Positions 7,547 through 14,926 of a stretch of 33,918 bases of DNA are shown here, in pieces (the stretch's first letter is position 1; every line of letters begins with the position of its first letter). The position numbers were made by a program, and so were the translations under genes. The stretch is from Paracoccus sp. MKU1 (GTDB taxonomy: Bacteria > Pseudomonadota > Alphaproteobacteria > Rhodobacterales > Rhodobacteraceae): NCBI RefSeq assembly GCF_001447385.1, contig NZ_LLWQ01000173.1, forward strand, positions 1-33,918, read 5' to 3'. The notes under the pieces are model-generated. The model searched no databases. It was not told where the DNA came from and worked only from the letters and a program-made list of their open reading frames with translations.

Positions 7547-7574
7547 GTCATCACAACGAAACTGGACCCTTGTC

Positions 7575-9671
7575 ATGCCGATTGAATCCCGATTCAGAAA
7601 CGCCCGGCAGCGCTGCCTGACCGCCGCATTGCTGGGCTGCACCGCGCTTGTCGCCTTCCAGCCCCAGGTATCGCGGGCGCAGGATAGCCGCAGCATCATT
7701 CTGGACACCGTCACCATCGAGGCGAACCGCACCGACGACGACGCCGGTTCGATCGTCGCAAGCCGGACGATGGCGGGCAGCAGAATGGCGACGGACCTGC
7801 TGGACACACCTGCCTCGGTCTCGATCATCACCAGCAAGGAGATCCGGCAGCGCGGCGCCGAGACCGCCGAGCAGGTGTTGCGCTATACTGCCGGCGTGAC
7901 GACCGACTTCTATGGCGGCGACGACCGCTTCGACTATTACAAGCTGCGCGGCTTCGATGCCTCGGTCTATCGCGACTGGCTGCCGATGCAGAAAGCCTTT
8001 GGCGGCATTCGCGAGGATGCCTTTGCCTATGAGCGGATCGAGGTGGTCAAGGGCGGCAACTCGACCGTCACCGGCCCCTCCGAGCCGGGCGGCGCTGTGA
8101 ACTATGTCACCAAACTGCCCCGCACCCAGCGTTTCGGCGAGGCCTATGTGACCGCGGGCTCGTTCAACCACCGCGAGGTCGGCGTCGATTTCGGCGACAA
8201 CCTGATCAAGGACGGCACCCTGTCCTATCGCCTCACCGGCCGGGTGCAGAAGGCGGACAAAGAGCTGGATTACAGCAAGAACGACGCCACCCTGCTGATG
8301 GGCGGCCTGACCTGGCGGCCCAGCGACCAGACCACGCTCAGCGTGGTGCTGGATTACATGAAGCGCGACGGCTCGACGGGATCGGGCTTCCCGCTGGGTA
8401 CGAGTTTCCCGCGTGACCGCTTCTTCGGCGAGCCGGATTTCAACTATGTCGAGAACGAGCGCACCTCGCTGAGCGTGCTCTTCGACCATGACTTCGGCAA
8501 TGGCCTGACGTTCGGCGCCAATGCGCGCTACAGCGACGAAGATCGCGGCTTCGGCTATGTCTATATCTGGGATGCCGACGGGCTGAACCCGGCGGACCGC
8601 TATTATTTCGCGAACGCCTCCTCGGGCGAGCAATTCGTCGCGGATGCGCATCTGCAATACGACACGGATTTCGGCAGTATCGGCAGCCGCACGCTGGTCG
8701 GCCTGCAATACAGCGACCTCTCGGCCAATTCGAGGACCTGGTATGCGCCGGCTTCGCCGATCGACTACACCGACCCGGTCTATACCGGCGGGATCGATCT
8801 GGACGCGCTCGCCCCCTATACCGGGACCAGGACGGACGACAGCATCGCGTCGGTCTACCTGCAAGAGGAGCTGACCTTCTCGGATCGGCTGATCGCCACC
8901 ATCGGCCTGCGCCACGACCGGATGGACCTGTCGCGCACGGCGCTCGACGGGACCACGACCCAGGCCGATTTCAACAAGACCACCTCGCGCCTGGGCCTGA
9001 CCTACAAGATCACCCCCGAGCTTTCGACCTATGTCAGCTATGCCGAATCGGTGCTGCCGGCGGCGCTGACCGTCGAGCCGGAGGAGGGCGAGCAGTATGA
9101 GCTGGGCCTGAAATACCGCCCGGCCGGGATGAATGCGCTGTTCACGGCGGCGGCCTATGATCTGCGCAAGACCAACATCACCCGGCAGGACACCAGCGAA
9201 AGCCCGCCCGTGCCCCGCACCATCGGCGAGATCCGCGCCCGCGGCATCGAACTGGAGGCTCGCGCCGAGGTCAACCCGGACCTGAACCTGGTCGCGGCCT
9301 ATTCCTATACGGATACCGAGATCACCGACCGGCTGTCGCCTTATCAGGGCAACAGCCTCGGCAACGTGCCCCGGCACCTGGCCTCGATCTGGCTGGACTA
9401 TACGCTGCAAGGCCAAGGTGCGCGTGGCGACATGACCTTCGGCATCGGCGCGCGCTACGAAGGCACGGCCTATAGCGGTGACGACAACCGGTCCAAGTCC
9501 GATGCCGCCGTGCTGATCGATGCCGCCTACAGCTATGCGCTGCGCGAGGACACGGAACTCTCGGTCACCGTGACCAACCTGCTGGACGAAAAGCATCGCG
9601 AGGCGGCATCGGGCGCCATCACCTACAACCCCGGCCGCGAGATCACTGCCACGTTGCGCCGGACCTGGTAA
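7575..9671 (+). CDS. TonB-dependent siderophore receptor (hydroxamate/FhuA-like)
   Basis: 698 aa from ATG 7575, chosen because it puts a signal peptide at the N-terminus (cleavage about residue 35, VSRA before QDSRS); an upstream in-frame ATG at 7476 is less likely. DTVTIEA near 44-50 is a plausible TonB box. The plug domain follows: TPASVSIITSKEIRQRGAETAEQVLRYTAGV, then YKLRGFDAS and ERIEVVKGGNSTVTGPSEPGGAVNYVTKLP, the canonical plug loop block. From about residue 200 on, alternating beta-strands build the 22-strand barrel, including the YELGLKYRP and NLLDEKHREAAS motifs of siderophore receptors, and the chain ends in an aromatic residue (RTW), the signal for BAM insertion. Length is typical (690-730). 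Together with the four divergent genes it forms a complete outer-to-inner-membrane iron-siderophore import route. Confidence 0.93.
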   Translation: MPIESRFRNARQRCLTAALLGCTALVAFQPQVSRAQDSRSIILDTVTIEANRTDDDAGSIVASRTMAGSRMATDLLDTPASVSIITSKEIRQRGAETAEQVLRYTAGVTTDFYGGDDRFDYYKLRGFDASVYRDWLPMQKAFGGIREDAFAYERIEVVKGGNSTVTGPSEPGGAVNYVTKLPRTQRFGEAYVTAGSFNHREVGVDFGDNLIKDGTLSYRLTGRVQKADKELDYSKNDATLLMGGLTWRPSDQTTLSVVLDYMKRDGSTGSGFPLGTSFPRDRFFGEPDFNYVENERTSLSVLFDHDFGNGLTFGANARYSDEDRGFGYVYIWDADGLNPADRYYFANASSGEQFVADAHLQYDTDFGSIGSRTLVGLQYSDLSANSRTWYAPASPIDYTDPVYTGGIDLDALAPYTGTRTDDSIASVYLQEELTFSDRLIATIGLRHDRMDLSRTALDGTTTQADFNKTTSRLGLTYKITPELSTYVSYAESVLPAALTVEPEEGEQYELGLKYRPAGMNALFTAAAYDLRKTNITRQDTSESPPVPRTIGEIRARGIELEARAEVNPDLNLVAAYSYTDTEITDRLSPYQGNSLGNVPRHLASIWLDYTLQGQGARGDMTFGIGARYEGTAYSGDDNRSKSDAAVLIDAAYSYALREDTELSVTVTNLLDEKHREAASGAITYNPGREITATLRRTW

Positions 9672-9686
9672 TTCCACGCCGTCCTG

Positions 9687-9703
9687 CCCGCCCTGCGGGC
9701 GGG
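9687..9703. terminator. GC hairpin between convergent receptor and AraC genes
   Basis: CCCGCCC (9687-9693) and GGGCGGG (9697-9703) form a 7-bp stem with a TGC loop, 16 bases past the receptor stop and 17 bases before the end of the AraC gene. No U-run is seen on either strand, so termination efficiency is uncertain. Confidence 0.4.
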
Positions 9704-9719
9704 ACCCCGCGCCCGGATC

Positions 9720-10688
9720 CTAGACCGCCAGCCGTGTCCGGCGCCAGGCGGCGGGTGGCTCGCCGCAGGACTTGCGGAACACCCGCGTCAGGTGCGCCTG
9801 ATCTGAAAAGCCGAGTTGCGCGGCGATGTCGGTCAGTCGCAGGTCGGATTCCAACAGCAACCGCTGGGCCAGCTCGATGCGCTGGCCCAGCTGCCATTGC
9901 AGCGGCGTCGTGCCGGTGGTGTTCTTGAAGACATGCGCGAACCAGCTTTCCGACAGGCCGACGATTTCCGCCATTTCGGCCACGGTCAGCCGCCGCTCGG
10001 GGCTGGTCCCCAGCCGCGCCCGCAAACGCTTCATCTGCGCCTGCGTCAACAGCGCCGCGGGGCGCTCCTCGGCCTGCTGCGGCAGGTCGAGCAGATAGCC
10101 GAAGATGCTGCCGACCAGGCTTTCGGCATAGACGCCATGCTTGCGCGGCGTCGCCACCTCGTCCACCAGCAGCCGTGCCAGCGCGTCGATGGCGGCGGCG
10201 TCCTGGATCTCGACCGGGCGGCGCAGGACGCTCAGCGCCTCGGAGCGGCCGAGCGGCGGCGACAGGAAGCGCAGCAGCCGGTCCTGATGCACATGCAGGT
10301 CCAGATGCGAAAAGGCATGCGGCGCGGTGAAGCGGGTCCACATCGGCATCCCCGCCGGAACATAGATCGCCCGAGTCATCGGACGGCAATGGCGGCCGAT
10401 GCCGTCGTCGCGGTTCGAAATGCGGATATGCGCGGATACGTCGTTAAAGAAGAAGACGATGCGCGGGTCGGGCGACAGGTAGTAGCCCTGTGCGCCGGTC
10501 TGGCCCTCGGCCTCCCAATAGACGCTGACCAAGCCGTCGAGGCCGCGCCATTGCACGGGCATCGTGGGCCGGATGCCCTCGGTATAGCAGGTCATGGAAT
10601 GGCGATAGCTCATCGCATGCGGCTCCGGTAAGCCTTCGAGGCCGGAAGGCGCGGATGGGAAAAATACTTTACGGAAATTCTCGGTCAT
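9720..10688 (-). CDS. AraC-family transcriptional regulator, probable activator of the siderophore uptake genes
   Basis: 322 aa from ATG 10688 (MTENFRKVFF); a longer frame to 10838 adds only low-quality sequence. The C-terminal third carries the two helix-turn-helix units of AraC/XylS proteins: LTVAEMAEIVGLSESWFAHVFKNTTGTTPLQWQLGQRIELAQRLL and LRLTDIAAQLGFSDQAHLTRVFRKSCGEPPAAWRR, both complete. The N-terminal part (about 1-215) has the short beta strands of a cupin-like sensor (VYWEAEGQTGAQGYYLSPDPRIVFFFNDVSAH). AraC regulators next to TonB receptors (PchR, YbtA, AlcR types) sense the iron-loaded siderophore and switch on its uptake, so this role is inferred from context. It is convergent with the receptor gene. 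The 280 bp upstream (10689-10968) hold no recognised gene. Confidence 0.88.
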   Translation of the reverse strand: MTENFRKVFFPSAPSGLEGLPEPHAMSYRHSMTCYTEGIRPTMPVQWRGLDGLVSVYWEAEGQTGAQGYYLSPDPRIVFFFNDVSAHIRISNRDDGIGRHCRPMTRAIYVPAGMPMWTRFTAPHAFSHLDLHVHQDRLLRFLSPPLGRSEALSVLRRPVEIQDAAAIDALARLLVDEVATPRKHGVYAESLVGSIFGYLLDLPQQAEERPAALLTQAQMKRLRARLGTSPERRLTVAEMAEIVGLSESWFAHVFKNTTGTTPLQWQLGQRIELAQRLLLESDLRLTDIAAQLGFSDQAHLTRVFRKSCGEPPAAWRRTRLAV

Positions 10689-10968
10689 AGCAATCCGCCT
10701 TGGCCCGCCAATCTCGGATTGCGCAAGCCTGTCGCAAATATGCAGCACCCCAGCAGCGGGCCGGGCGAGAGGCGGCTGCCCGCCCCCGCCAGTCTGCGTC
10801 AGGACGAGACGGGCCCCGAGCGGCCCGCACCTCTGCACAGGGCGATCAGGAAATCCGCACGATCACGCGCACCAATCGAGGCAGGGGGGCAGCGCAAGCT
10901 CGCCGCCTGCTGGTTGCACGAGCGGGATCAGCGGCGAGGGGATTGTCAGTCCTGGACCGGACACAGAA

Positions 10969-11658
10969 TCACCGACCCGCCTTTGCGCGCAAGCCCCCGA
11001 CCACGCGATCGGCCATCATGGCGCAGCGAGCCCCGTCGAAGGGGAAGACCGCGTCGAACCCGCCGCGCAGGCGGGCCTCCAGCGTCAGGCGCAACTGCCG
11101 TCGGGCACGAAACAGCCGGGTGCGCACCGTGATCGGGTTCAGCGCCAGATCGCGCGCGATGGCCAACACCGGCTGGCCTTCGGCCTCGTGCAGCAGGAAA
11201 GGCAGCCGAAGATCGGGCGGCAAACTGGCCAGCGCCTCCTCCAGTAGCGCGCGGACCTCATGTCGGCCCATGCCGGCTTCGGCGGTTTCAGCACCCGGAA
11301 AGACCAGCACTTCGGCGGAGGAGGCAAGATCGTCGGTCACGGTGACATGGTCCTTTTCGGGGCGCGGCCGGCGGGCGCGCATCCGCGCGGCGTTGATGGC
11401 GATGCGGCTGATCCAGGTGGAAAACCGCGCCTCGCCGCGAAAACTGTCAAGCCGGGTAAAGGCGGCGAGGTAGGCGTCCTGCACCGCCTCCTCGGCCTCG
11501 GCATCCGAGGGCAGGATGCCGCGGGCGATACGGAACAGGCGCGGGTTCATCCGCCGCACCAATTCGCGGATCGCCGCCTCGTCATGGACGCGCGCGGCAG
11601 CGACCAGTTGCCAGTCGGGATCGTCATCCGGCCGGGTCAGCAGGCGGGCGCGGATCAT
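10969..11658 (-). CDS. ECF (sigma-70 family, group IV) RNA polymerase sigma factor
   Basis: 229 aa. Region 2 spans about 28-97: AIRELVRRMNPRLFRIARGIL, then DAEAEEAVQDAYLAAF (core binding) and FSTWISRIAINAARMRAR (-10 recognition). Region 4 spans about 138-192: LASLPPDLRLPFLLHEAEGQPVLAIARDLALNPITVRTRLFRARRQL, a classic -35-binding HTH. A C-terminal tail with FPFDGARCAMMADRVV (205-220) goes beyond the minimal ECF core and is shared by a subset of proteobacterial ECFs. ATG 11658 overlaps the TGA of the cupredoxin gene (ATGA), so it is the last gene of a three-gene operon. No anti-sigma gene follows or precedes it, which is unusual. Control might come through the exported partners, through the tail, or through an anti-sigma encoded elsewhere. 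Confidence 0.9.
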   Translation of the reverse strand: MIRARLLTRPDDDPDWQLVAAARVHDEAAIRELVRRMNPRLFRIARGILPSDAEAEEAVQDAYLAAFTRLDSFRGEARFSTWISRIAINAARMRARRPRPEKDHVTVTDDLASSAEVLVFPGAETAEAGMGRHEVRALLEEALASLPPDLRLPFLLHEAEGQPVLAIARDLALNPITVRTRLFRARRQLRLTLEARLRGGFDAVFPFDGARCAMMADRVVGGLRAKAGR

Positions 11659-12170
11659 GGCGCGCGCCCCTGCTCGACCCGGCCCGTCGCCAGGATCGCC
11701 TCGACCCGGGGAAAGGCCGCCAGAACCTCGGGCATCAGATCCTCGCTTTCCGGGGCGGAGCCCTCCCAGCCCGGATCGCCGGGCCGGCCGACCACGATCC
11801 GCCCCACCATCTCGGCCATCTCATGCGGCTGGCAGTAGTAATCATAGACACCGGGCACGGTCAGGGTGATCTCGAACGCTTGGTCGGGCAACAGGAAATC
11901 GCTGTCCCAAGGCGCGGCGGCCGAGGGAATGCGGCGCTGGCGGCCAAGGAGATCGGGGTGATAGGCGGTGCTGGTATGGCTGTTGCCCGCATCACGGTTG
12001 ACGAAGTGCAGGATCGTGCCGGGCATGATCGCGACACCCTGCGGCGAGAACCACACCCTTTCCCCGCGTGCGCTGCCGCGCATGGCGATCTCTACCCGCT
12101 CGGCCGGCGCGGCATGGCCGGCAAGGGCGGCCAGGCCGCCCCCGAGAAGAACGCGGCGTGACAGCTTCAT
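11655..12170 (-). CDS. Tat-exported cupredoxin (plastocyanin/pseudoazurin-like blue copper protein)
   Basis: 171 aa. The N-terminus MKLSRRVLLGGGLAALAGHAAPA is a twin-arginine signal (SRRVLL plus a hydrophobic core, cleavage near residue 23), meaning export in folded form. The mature part is a cupredoxin sandwich: FSPQGVAIMPGTILHFVNRDAGNSHTS contributes the first His ligand (His65, or His71), and YDYYCQPHEMAEMVGRIVV supplies Cys113, His116 and Met118 or Met121, a plausible complete type 1 copper site. A 40-residue tail follows the barrel, ending in helices. Start and stop both overlap neighbouring genes by ATGA, so it is strictly cotranslated with the small secreted protein before it and the sigma factor after it. 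Likely role is periplasmic electron transfer or copper/redox sensing; the partner is not known. Confidence 0.85.
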   Translation of the reverse strand: MKLSRRVLLGGGLAALAGHAAPAERVEIAMRGSARGERVWFSPQGVAIMPGTILHFVNRDAGNSHTSTAYHPDLLGRQRRIPSAAAPWDSDFLLPDQAFEITLTVPGVYDYYCQPHEMAEMVGRIVVGRPGDPGWEGSAPESEDLMPEVLAAFPRVEAILATGRVEQGRAP

Positions 12171-12574
12171 TTGGCCAGCCGGTCATGCGCGCCGGCGTCA
12201 TGGTAAAGAACGACATGGGCATGGGGCTTTTCCACCCCCGGATGGCCAGCGTTGTAGTAGACGTCGACGCTGGTGACGGTCTGGCTCCCCACCGGCAGAT
12301 CGTCGAAGGCCGTCCCCGCCTGCAAATCCTCGATCGGCACCATGTAGATGGTCGCCGAGAGCGTGCCGTCATGGTCATAGCCGAGGAACGGCCCGGCAGG
12401 CAGGCTGGCGGGATCGACATAGAGCGTGCCAAGGCCTGGAATGAAATCCGGCAGCGGCACCAGCGTGCTGACCTGGACGAAAGGCGCCGCCGGTGGCGCG
12501 GTCATGGCCGCGTCCTGCGCCAGCGCGGGGCCAGCGGCGAGGGCGCCGAACAAAAGAGAGGCGAGAATACGCAT
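12167..12574 (-). CDS. Small secreted His-rich protein, resembles the TTHB210-like (DUF5602) family
   Basis: 135 aa from ATG 12574, chosen for the signal peptide it exposes (MRILASLLFGALAAGPALA, cut before QDAAM) and an AAAGGAAA ribosome site; the frame is open further upstream but that part looks non-coding. The mature core reads LGTLYVDPASLPAGPFLGYDHDGTLSATIYMVP, then SVDVYYNAGHPGVEKPHAHVVLYHDAG. The closing GHPGVEKPHAHVV...H cluster (His111, 118, 120, 125, 130) looks metal-binding. From memory this resembles DUF5602/TTHB210-like proteins, whose Thermus founder is under control of a sigma-E/anti-sigma-E system, which fits the ECF sigma gene in this operon. Family assignment is not verified. 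The stop overlaps the cupredoxin start (ATGA). Confidence 0.65.
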   Translation of the reverse strand: MRILASLLFGALAAGPALAQDAAMTAPPAAPFVQVSTLVPLPDFIPGLGTLYVDPASLPAGPFLGYDHDGTLSATIYMVPIEDLQAGTAFDDLPVGSQTVTSVDVYYNAGHPGVEKPHAHVVLYHDAGAHDRLAK

Positions 12575-12623
12575 ATCGTTTCCTTTCCGATCCGGGGCCG
12601 TAGAACCAGGCCCATGCCGGATT

Positions 12624-12649
12624 GGATGCAGCGCCGCGGAAAATGTTCC
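12624..12649 (-). promoter_or_regulatory. Candidate ECF-type promoter of the cupredoxin-sigma operon
   Basis: On the minus strand GGAAC (12649-12645) is followed after 16 bases by CATCC (12628-12624). GGAAC at -35 is the hallmark of many ECF promoters, and the -10 element is usually short and often contains GTC/TC. Transcription would begin near 12617, about 43 bases before ATG 12574. This would make the operon autoregulated by its own sigma factor. One pentamer match alone is weak evidence. Confidence 0.3.
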
Positions 12650-12684
12650 CTGCGGCGCGCGTTTTTCCGGTGGCGAAGCCATGG

Positions 12685-12895
12685 CCAGGTCAGTCTGCCG
12701 ACACCCCGCTCAGCAGCTCACCGGCGCCATCAAGGCGCGCTGGGTCTGCAAACGGGCGCACCGGCAGCTCAAGGAGGAACTTGCCTCGATCACTTCGAAG
12801 GGCGCTCCTGGACGGGCCTGCACCGGATGACGGTGGCGGCGAGGATGACGGCATCGAGGAAGATAGCGCCGCCTCGCTCGTATCAGGTTAAGCCC
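12685..12895 (+). pseudogene. C-terminal remnant of an IS701-type DDE transposase
   Basis: Three frames must be joined to read it. SADTPL comes first; then LTGAIKARWVCKRAHRQLKEEL (frame of 12720) up to about 12783; then, after loss of one base in CTT(G)GCCTC, [14 protein letters not shown]. Together they match the well-known tail of IS701-family transposases ([33 protein letters not shown]). Beyond about 12835 the similarity fades. No full-length element, terminal inverted repeat or target duplication was identified. The remnant faces a truncated MFS gene on the other strand, suggesting that it inserted into or next to that gene and both then decayed. Confidence 0.75.
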
Positions 12896-12903
12896 CGCGG
12901 CAC

Positions 12904-13130
12904 TTACATGCCAGACAGCTCGGTAGCGGACCCGGAGAGAACCTGGGCCAGCGTCAGGCCGACAGTAGAGGTGCTGAGCGTCATCTGCGCCGTGCCGGCG
13001 GTGCTGCCGAAGGCCGCCCCCCAACCCGCAGCGCCCCCATGGTGCCACTGAGCATGAACATGGCCAGCAACCAGGGCGGCGCCGAGGTTTGCGCGGTTCG
13101 CCAAGCCTGCATCTCCTGATCTATGGCCAT
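12904..13130 (-). pseudogene. N-terminal remnant of a Bcr/CflA-type MFS drug exporter
   Basis: Starting at ATG 13130 the minus strand reads MAIDQEMQAWRTAQTSAPPW, then LLAMFMLSGTMGAL, the typical start and first membrane helix of this MFS group. It loses frame near 13020 and continues in another frame as GSTAGTAQMTLST followed by VGLTLAQVLSG, the second helix region (family pattern: TAQMTLSxYxxGLAxGQLxYGPLSDRFGRR). It stops at about 12904, where the DRxGRR loop should come, next to the transposase remnant. Only about 75 of some 400 residues remain, so it is non-functional. Its start overlaps the end of the MarR remnant by 10 bases, indicating a former regulator-exporter operon. Confidence 0.65.
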
Positions 13131-13440
13131 GGGCTGTTGCCTTTGTCGGCTCGTTCTGGCTCCAGCCGGTCAAGAATGTGTTGCAGAACCTCCCGAACGA
13201 TGCTGATCCGCTGCTCATCGATGACGGCAAGAGCAGGCCGGGCCAGGGTTGCCCCGGCAGGGGGCTCGGAGCCTTGGCGAGACCGTCCTGCGGATCTGGC
13301 GCGCCGCGGACCAGACCGTCGGTTTCAAGACGGGCGAGGTCCCGGACAAGGACGATCTGCCCAGCAGAAGCACGGCGGCCAGTTCCTTCTGCCGCACCGG
13401 CCGCTCCTCAATGCCGCCTTCTGGACGAACACCGATCCCG
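13121..13440 (-). pseudogene. Frameshifted MarR-family regulator remnant
   Basis: Minus-strand fragments in three frames reassemble a MarR winged helix. RQKELAAVLLLGRSSL is the recognition-helix region; next, after a frameshift, VRDLARLETDGLVRGAPDPQDGLAKA is the DNA-binding wing with its DPxDxRAK motif. A further shift leads to LAVIDEQRISIVREVLQHIL, the dimer helix, ending at TAG 13123-13121. The N-terminal third is missing. The order MarR then MFS exporter is a classic multidrug-resistance pair, here dead in both members. The reading depends on joining frames by eye. Confidence 0.65.
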
Positions 13441-13478
13441 GCATTAGGCTCCGGCCTCGCCGAAATCTGACGGTGAGA

Positions 13479-14129
13479 TCATTCCTTCTTTTCAATGCCG
13501 TCCAGGAACCGCAGCACCTCGGGGCCGAGCCCTTCCACGATCCGTGCCACACCCTCGGCATTCGGATGCAGGCCGTCGGGTTGCAGATAGTCGCCCAAGG
13601 ACGCGGGATCGCCCGTGCCTTCCAGCAACGGCGCAAGGAAGCTGCCCACCAACGGCACCTCATGCGCTTCCGCAAGATCCGGGTAGATGGCGTCGAAGGC
13701 CTTGCGATATTCGGGACCGTAATTGCCCGGCGCCTCCATCCCGACCAGCAGCACCGGCACGCCCTGCGCGGCCGCCTCGGTCAGGATCGCGTCCAGATTG
13801 GCGCGGCTGACCTCGGGCAGGATGCCGCGCAGAAGGTCGTTGCCGCCCAGGGCCACGATCATCGCATCCGCCCCGTCGGCCAGCGCCCAGCCCACCCGCG
13901 CCCGCCCGCCTGCGGTCGTGTCGCCCGAGACCCCGGCGTTCAGCACCGTCACCTCGCGCCCCTCGGCCCGCAGCCAGGCCTCCAGCTGCGGCACGAAGCC
14001 CTCGGCCCGCGGCAGGCCGTAGCCCTGCGTCAAACTGTCGCCCAGGGCCACCAGCCGCAAGGGCTCTGCCGCCGCCGGCAGCACCAGCATCATCAGGCCG
14101 ATGAAAGCTGCGGAAACCACGGCCATCAT
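13479..14129 (-). CDS. tesA: GDSL/SGNH-family esterase (TesA-like lysophospholipase/arylesterase)
   Basis: 216 aa from ATG 14129 (a second ATG follows at once). Residues 1-21 form a signal peptide (cut after AAA before EPLRL), so the enzyme is periplasmic. All SGNH blocks are present: GDSL 30-33 with Ser32 as nucleophile, block II NAGVSGDTTAGG (64-75), block III GGND 95-98, and block V DGLHPN 185-190 with Asp185/His188. TesA hydrolyses acyl esters and thioesters of lysophospholipids, aryl esters and others. It is divergent from the YbbA-type ATPase gene with 64 bp between, the same layout as tesA-ybbA-ybbP in E. coli, which supports the TesA assignment. The frame remains open to 14597, but the extension is the antisense of the ATPase gene. 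Confidence 0.9.
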   Translation of the reverse strand: MMAVVSAAFIGLMMLVLPAAAEPLRLVALGDSLTQGYGLPRAEGFVPQLEAWLRAEGREVTVLNAGVSGDTTAGGRARVGWALADGADAMIVALGGNDLLRGILPEVSRANLDAILTEAAAQGVPVLLVGMEAPGNYGPEYRKAFDAIYPDLAEAHEVPLVGSFLAPLLEGTGDPASLGDYLQPDGLHPNAEGVARIVEGLGPEVLRFLDGIEKKE

Positions 14130-14193
14130 GCGGTTGCGGAAACTCCGCCCGACCCCATATCCCCAGACAGGACGGTCAGGTGAAGGACGGGCG

Positions 14194-14892
14194 ATGACGG
14201 AGCCGGTGGTTTCGCTGCGCGAGGCGCGGCTCACGTTGATGGGAAACGCCGGTCCGGTGGATATCCTGAGAGGCATCACCCTCGACGTGGCGCGGGGCGA
14301 GACATTGGGGCTGGTGGGTCCGTCCGGTTCGGGCAAGTCCTCTCTCCTCATGCTCATGGGCGGGCTCGAACGGGCCACGGGGGGCAGCGTCCGGGCGCTG
14401 GGTCGCGATCTGGCGGCCCTGGACGAAGATGCGCTCGCCCGGTTCCGCAGGGGGAATATGGGCGTGGTTTTCCAATCCTTCCACCTCATCCCGACGATGA
14501 CGGCGCTGGAAAACGTCGCGGTGCCGCTGGAGCTGATGGGCGCGAGGGACGCTTTCGAACGCGCTGCCGCCGAACTGGCGGCCGTGGGCCTGGACAAACG
14601 CGCCGGGCACTATCCCGCGCAACTGTCGGGGGGCGAGCAGCAGCGCGTGGCCTTGGCCCGCGCGGCGGTGACGCGGCCCGCGATCCTGCTGGCGGACGAG
14701 CCGACGGGTAACCTGGACGGCACGAACGGCGGGGCGATCATGGACCTGCTGTTCGGGCTGCGCGACCGGCACGGGGCGACGCTGATCCTCGTCACCCACG
14801 CGCCCGAACTCGCGGCGCGCTGCGACCGGGTCGTGCACCTGGCCGATGGCCGGATCGAGAGCGAGGCCGCAGCGCAGAAGGCGGCGGAATGA
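14194..14892 (+). CDS. ybbA: ABC exporter ATP-binding protein (YbbA/LolD-like)
   Basis: 232 aa from ATG 14194; the open frame to 14101 would overlap the divergent esterase start. Walker A GPSGSGKS 42-49, Q-loop Gln94, signature LSGGEQQR 144-151, Walker B ILLADEPT 164-171 and H-loop His202 are all intact. The Q-loop region FQSFHLIPTMTALENVAVPLEL is that of the MacB/LolD/YbbA branch, whose partners are FtsX-type permeases that work by mechanotransmission rather than classic import. The partner permease gene starts 35 bases downstream. In E. coli this pair neighbours tesA and its substrate is unresolved, with proposed links to lipid or hydrophobic-compound extraction. Confidence 0.92.
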   Translation: MTEPVVSLREARLTLMGNAGPVDILRGITLDVARGETLGLVGPSGSGKSSLLMLMGGLERATGGSVRALGRDLAALDEDALARFRRGNMGVVFQSFHLIPTMTALENVAVPLELMGARDAFERAAAELAAVGLDKRAGHYPAQLSGGEQQRVALARAAVTRPAILLADEPTGNLDGTNGGAIMDLLFGLRDRHGATLILVTHAPELAARCDRVVHLADGRIESEAAAQKAAE

Positions 14893-14926
14893 CGGCCCGG
14901 TTCGGCAGCCCCCGCGCGGTTTGGCC

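Noticed and set aside
7551..9677. Minus-strand frame of 708 codons across the TonB receptor gene
   Set aside because: It is a shadow of the receptor: no family resemblance, no ribosome site, and translation dominated by Gly, Arg and Val.
12639..12650. GGAA-AATG-TTCC dyad as an IolR-type operator before the cupredoxin operon
   Set aside because: The spacer is 4 bases, not the 6 reported for IolR sites, and the operon has no link to inositol. The GGAAC is better read as part of an ECF promoter.
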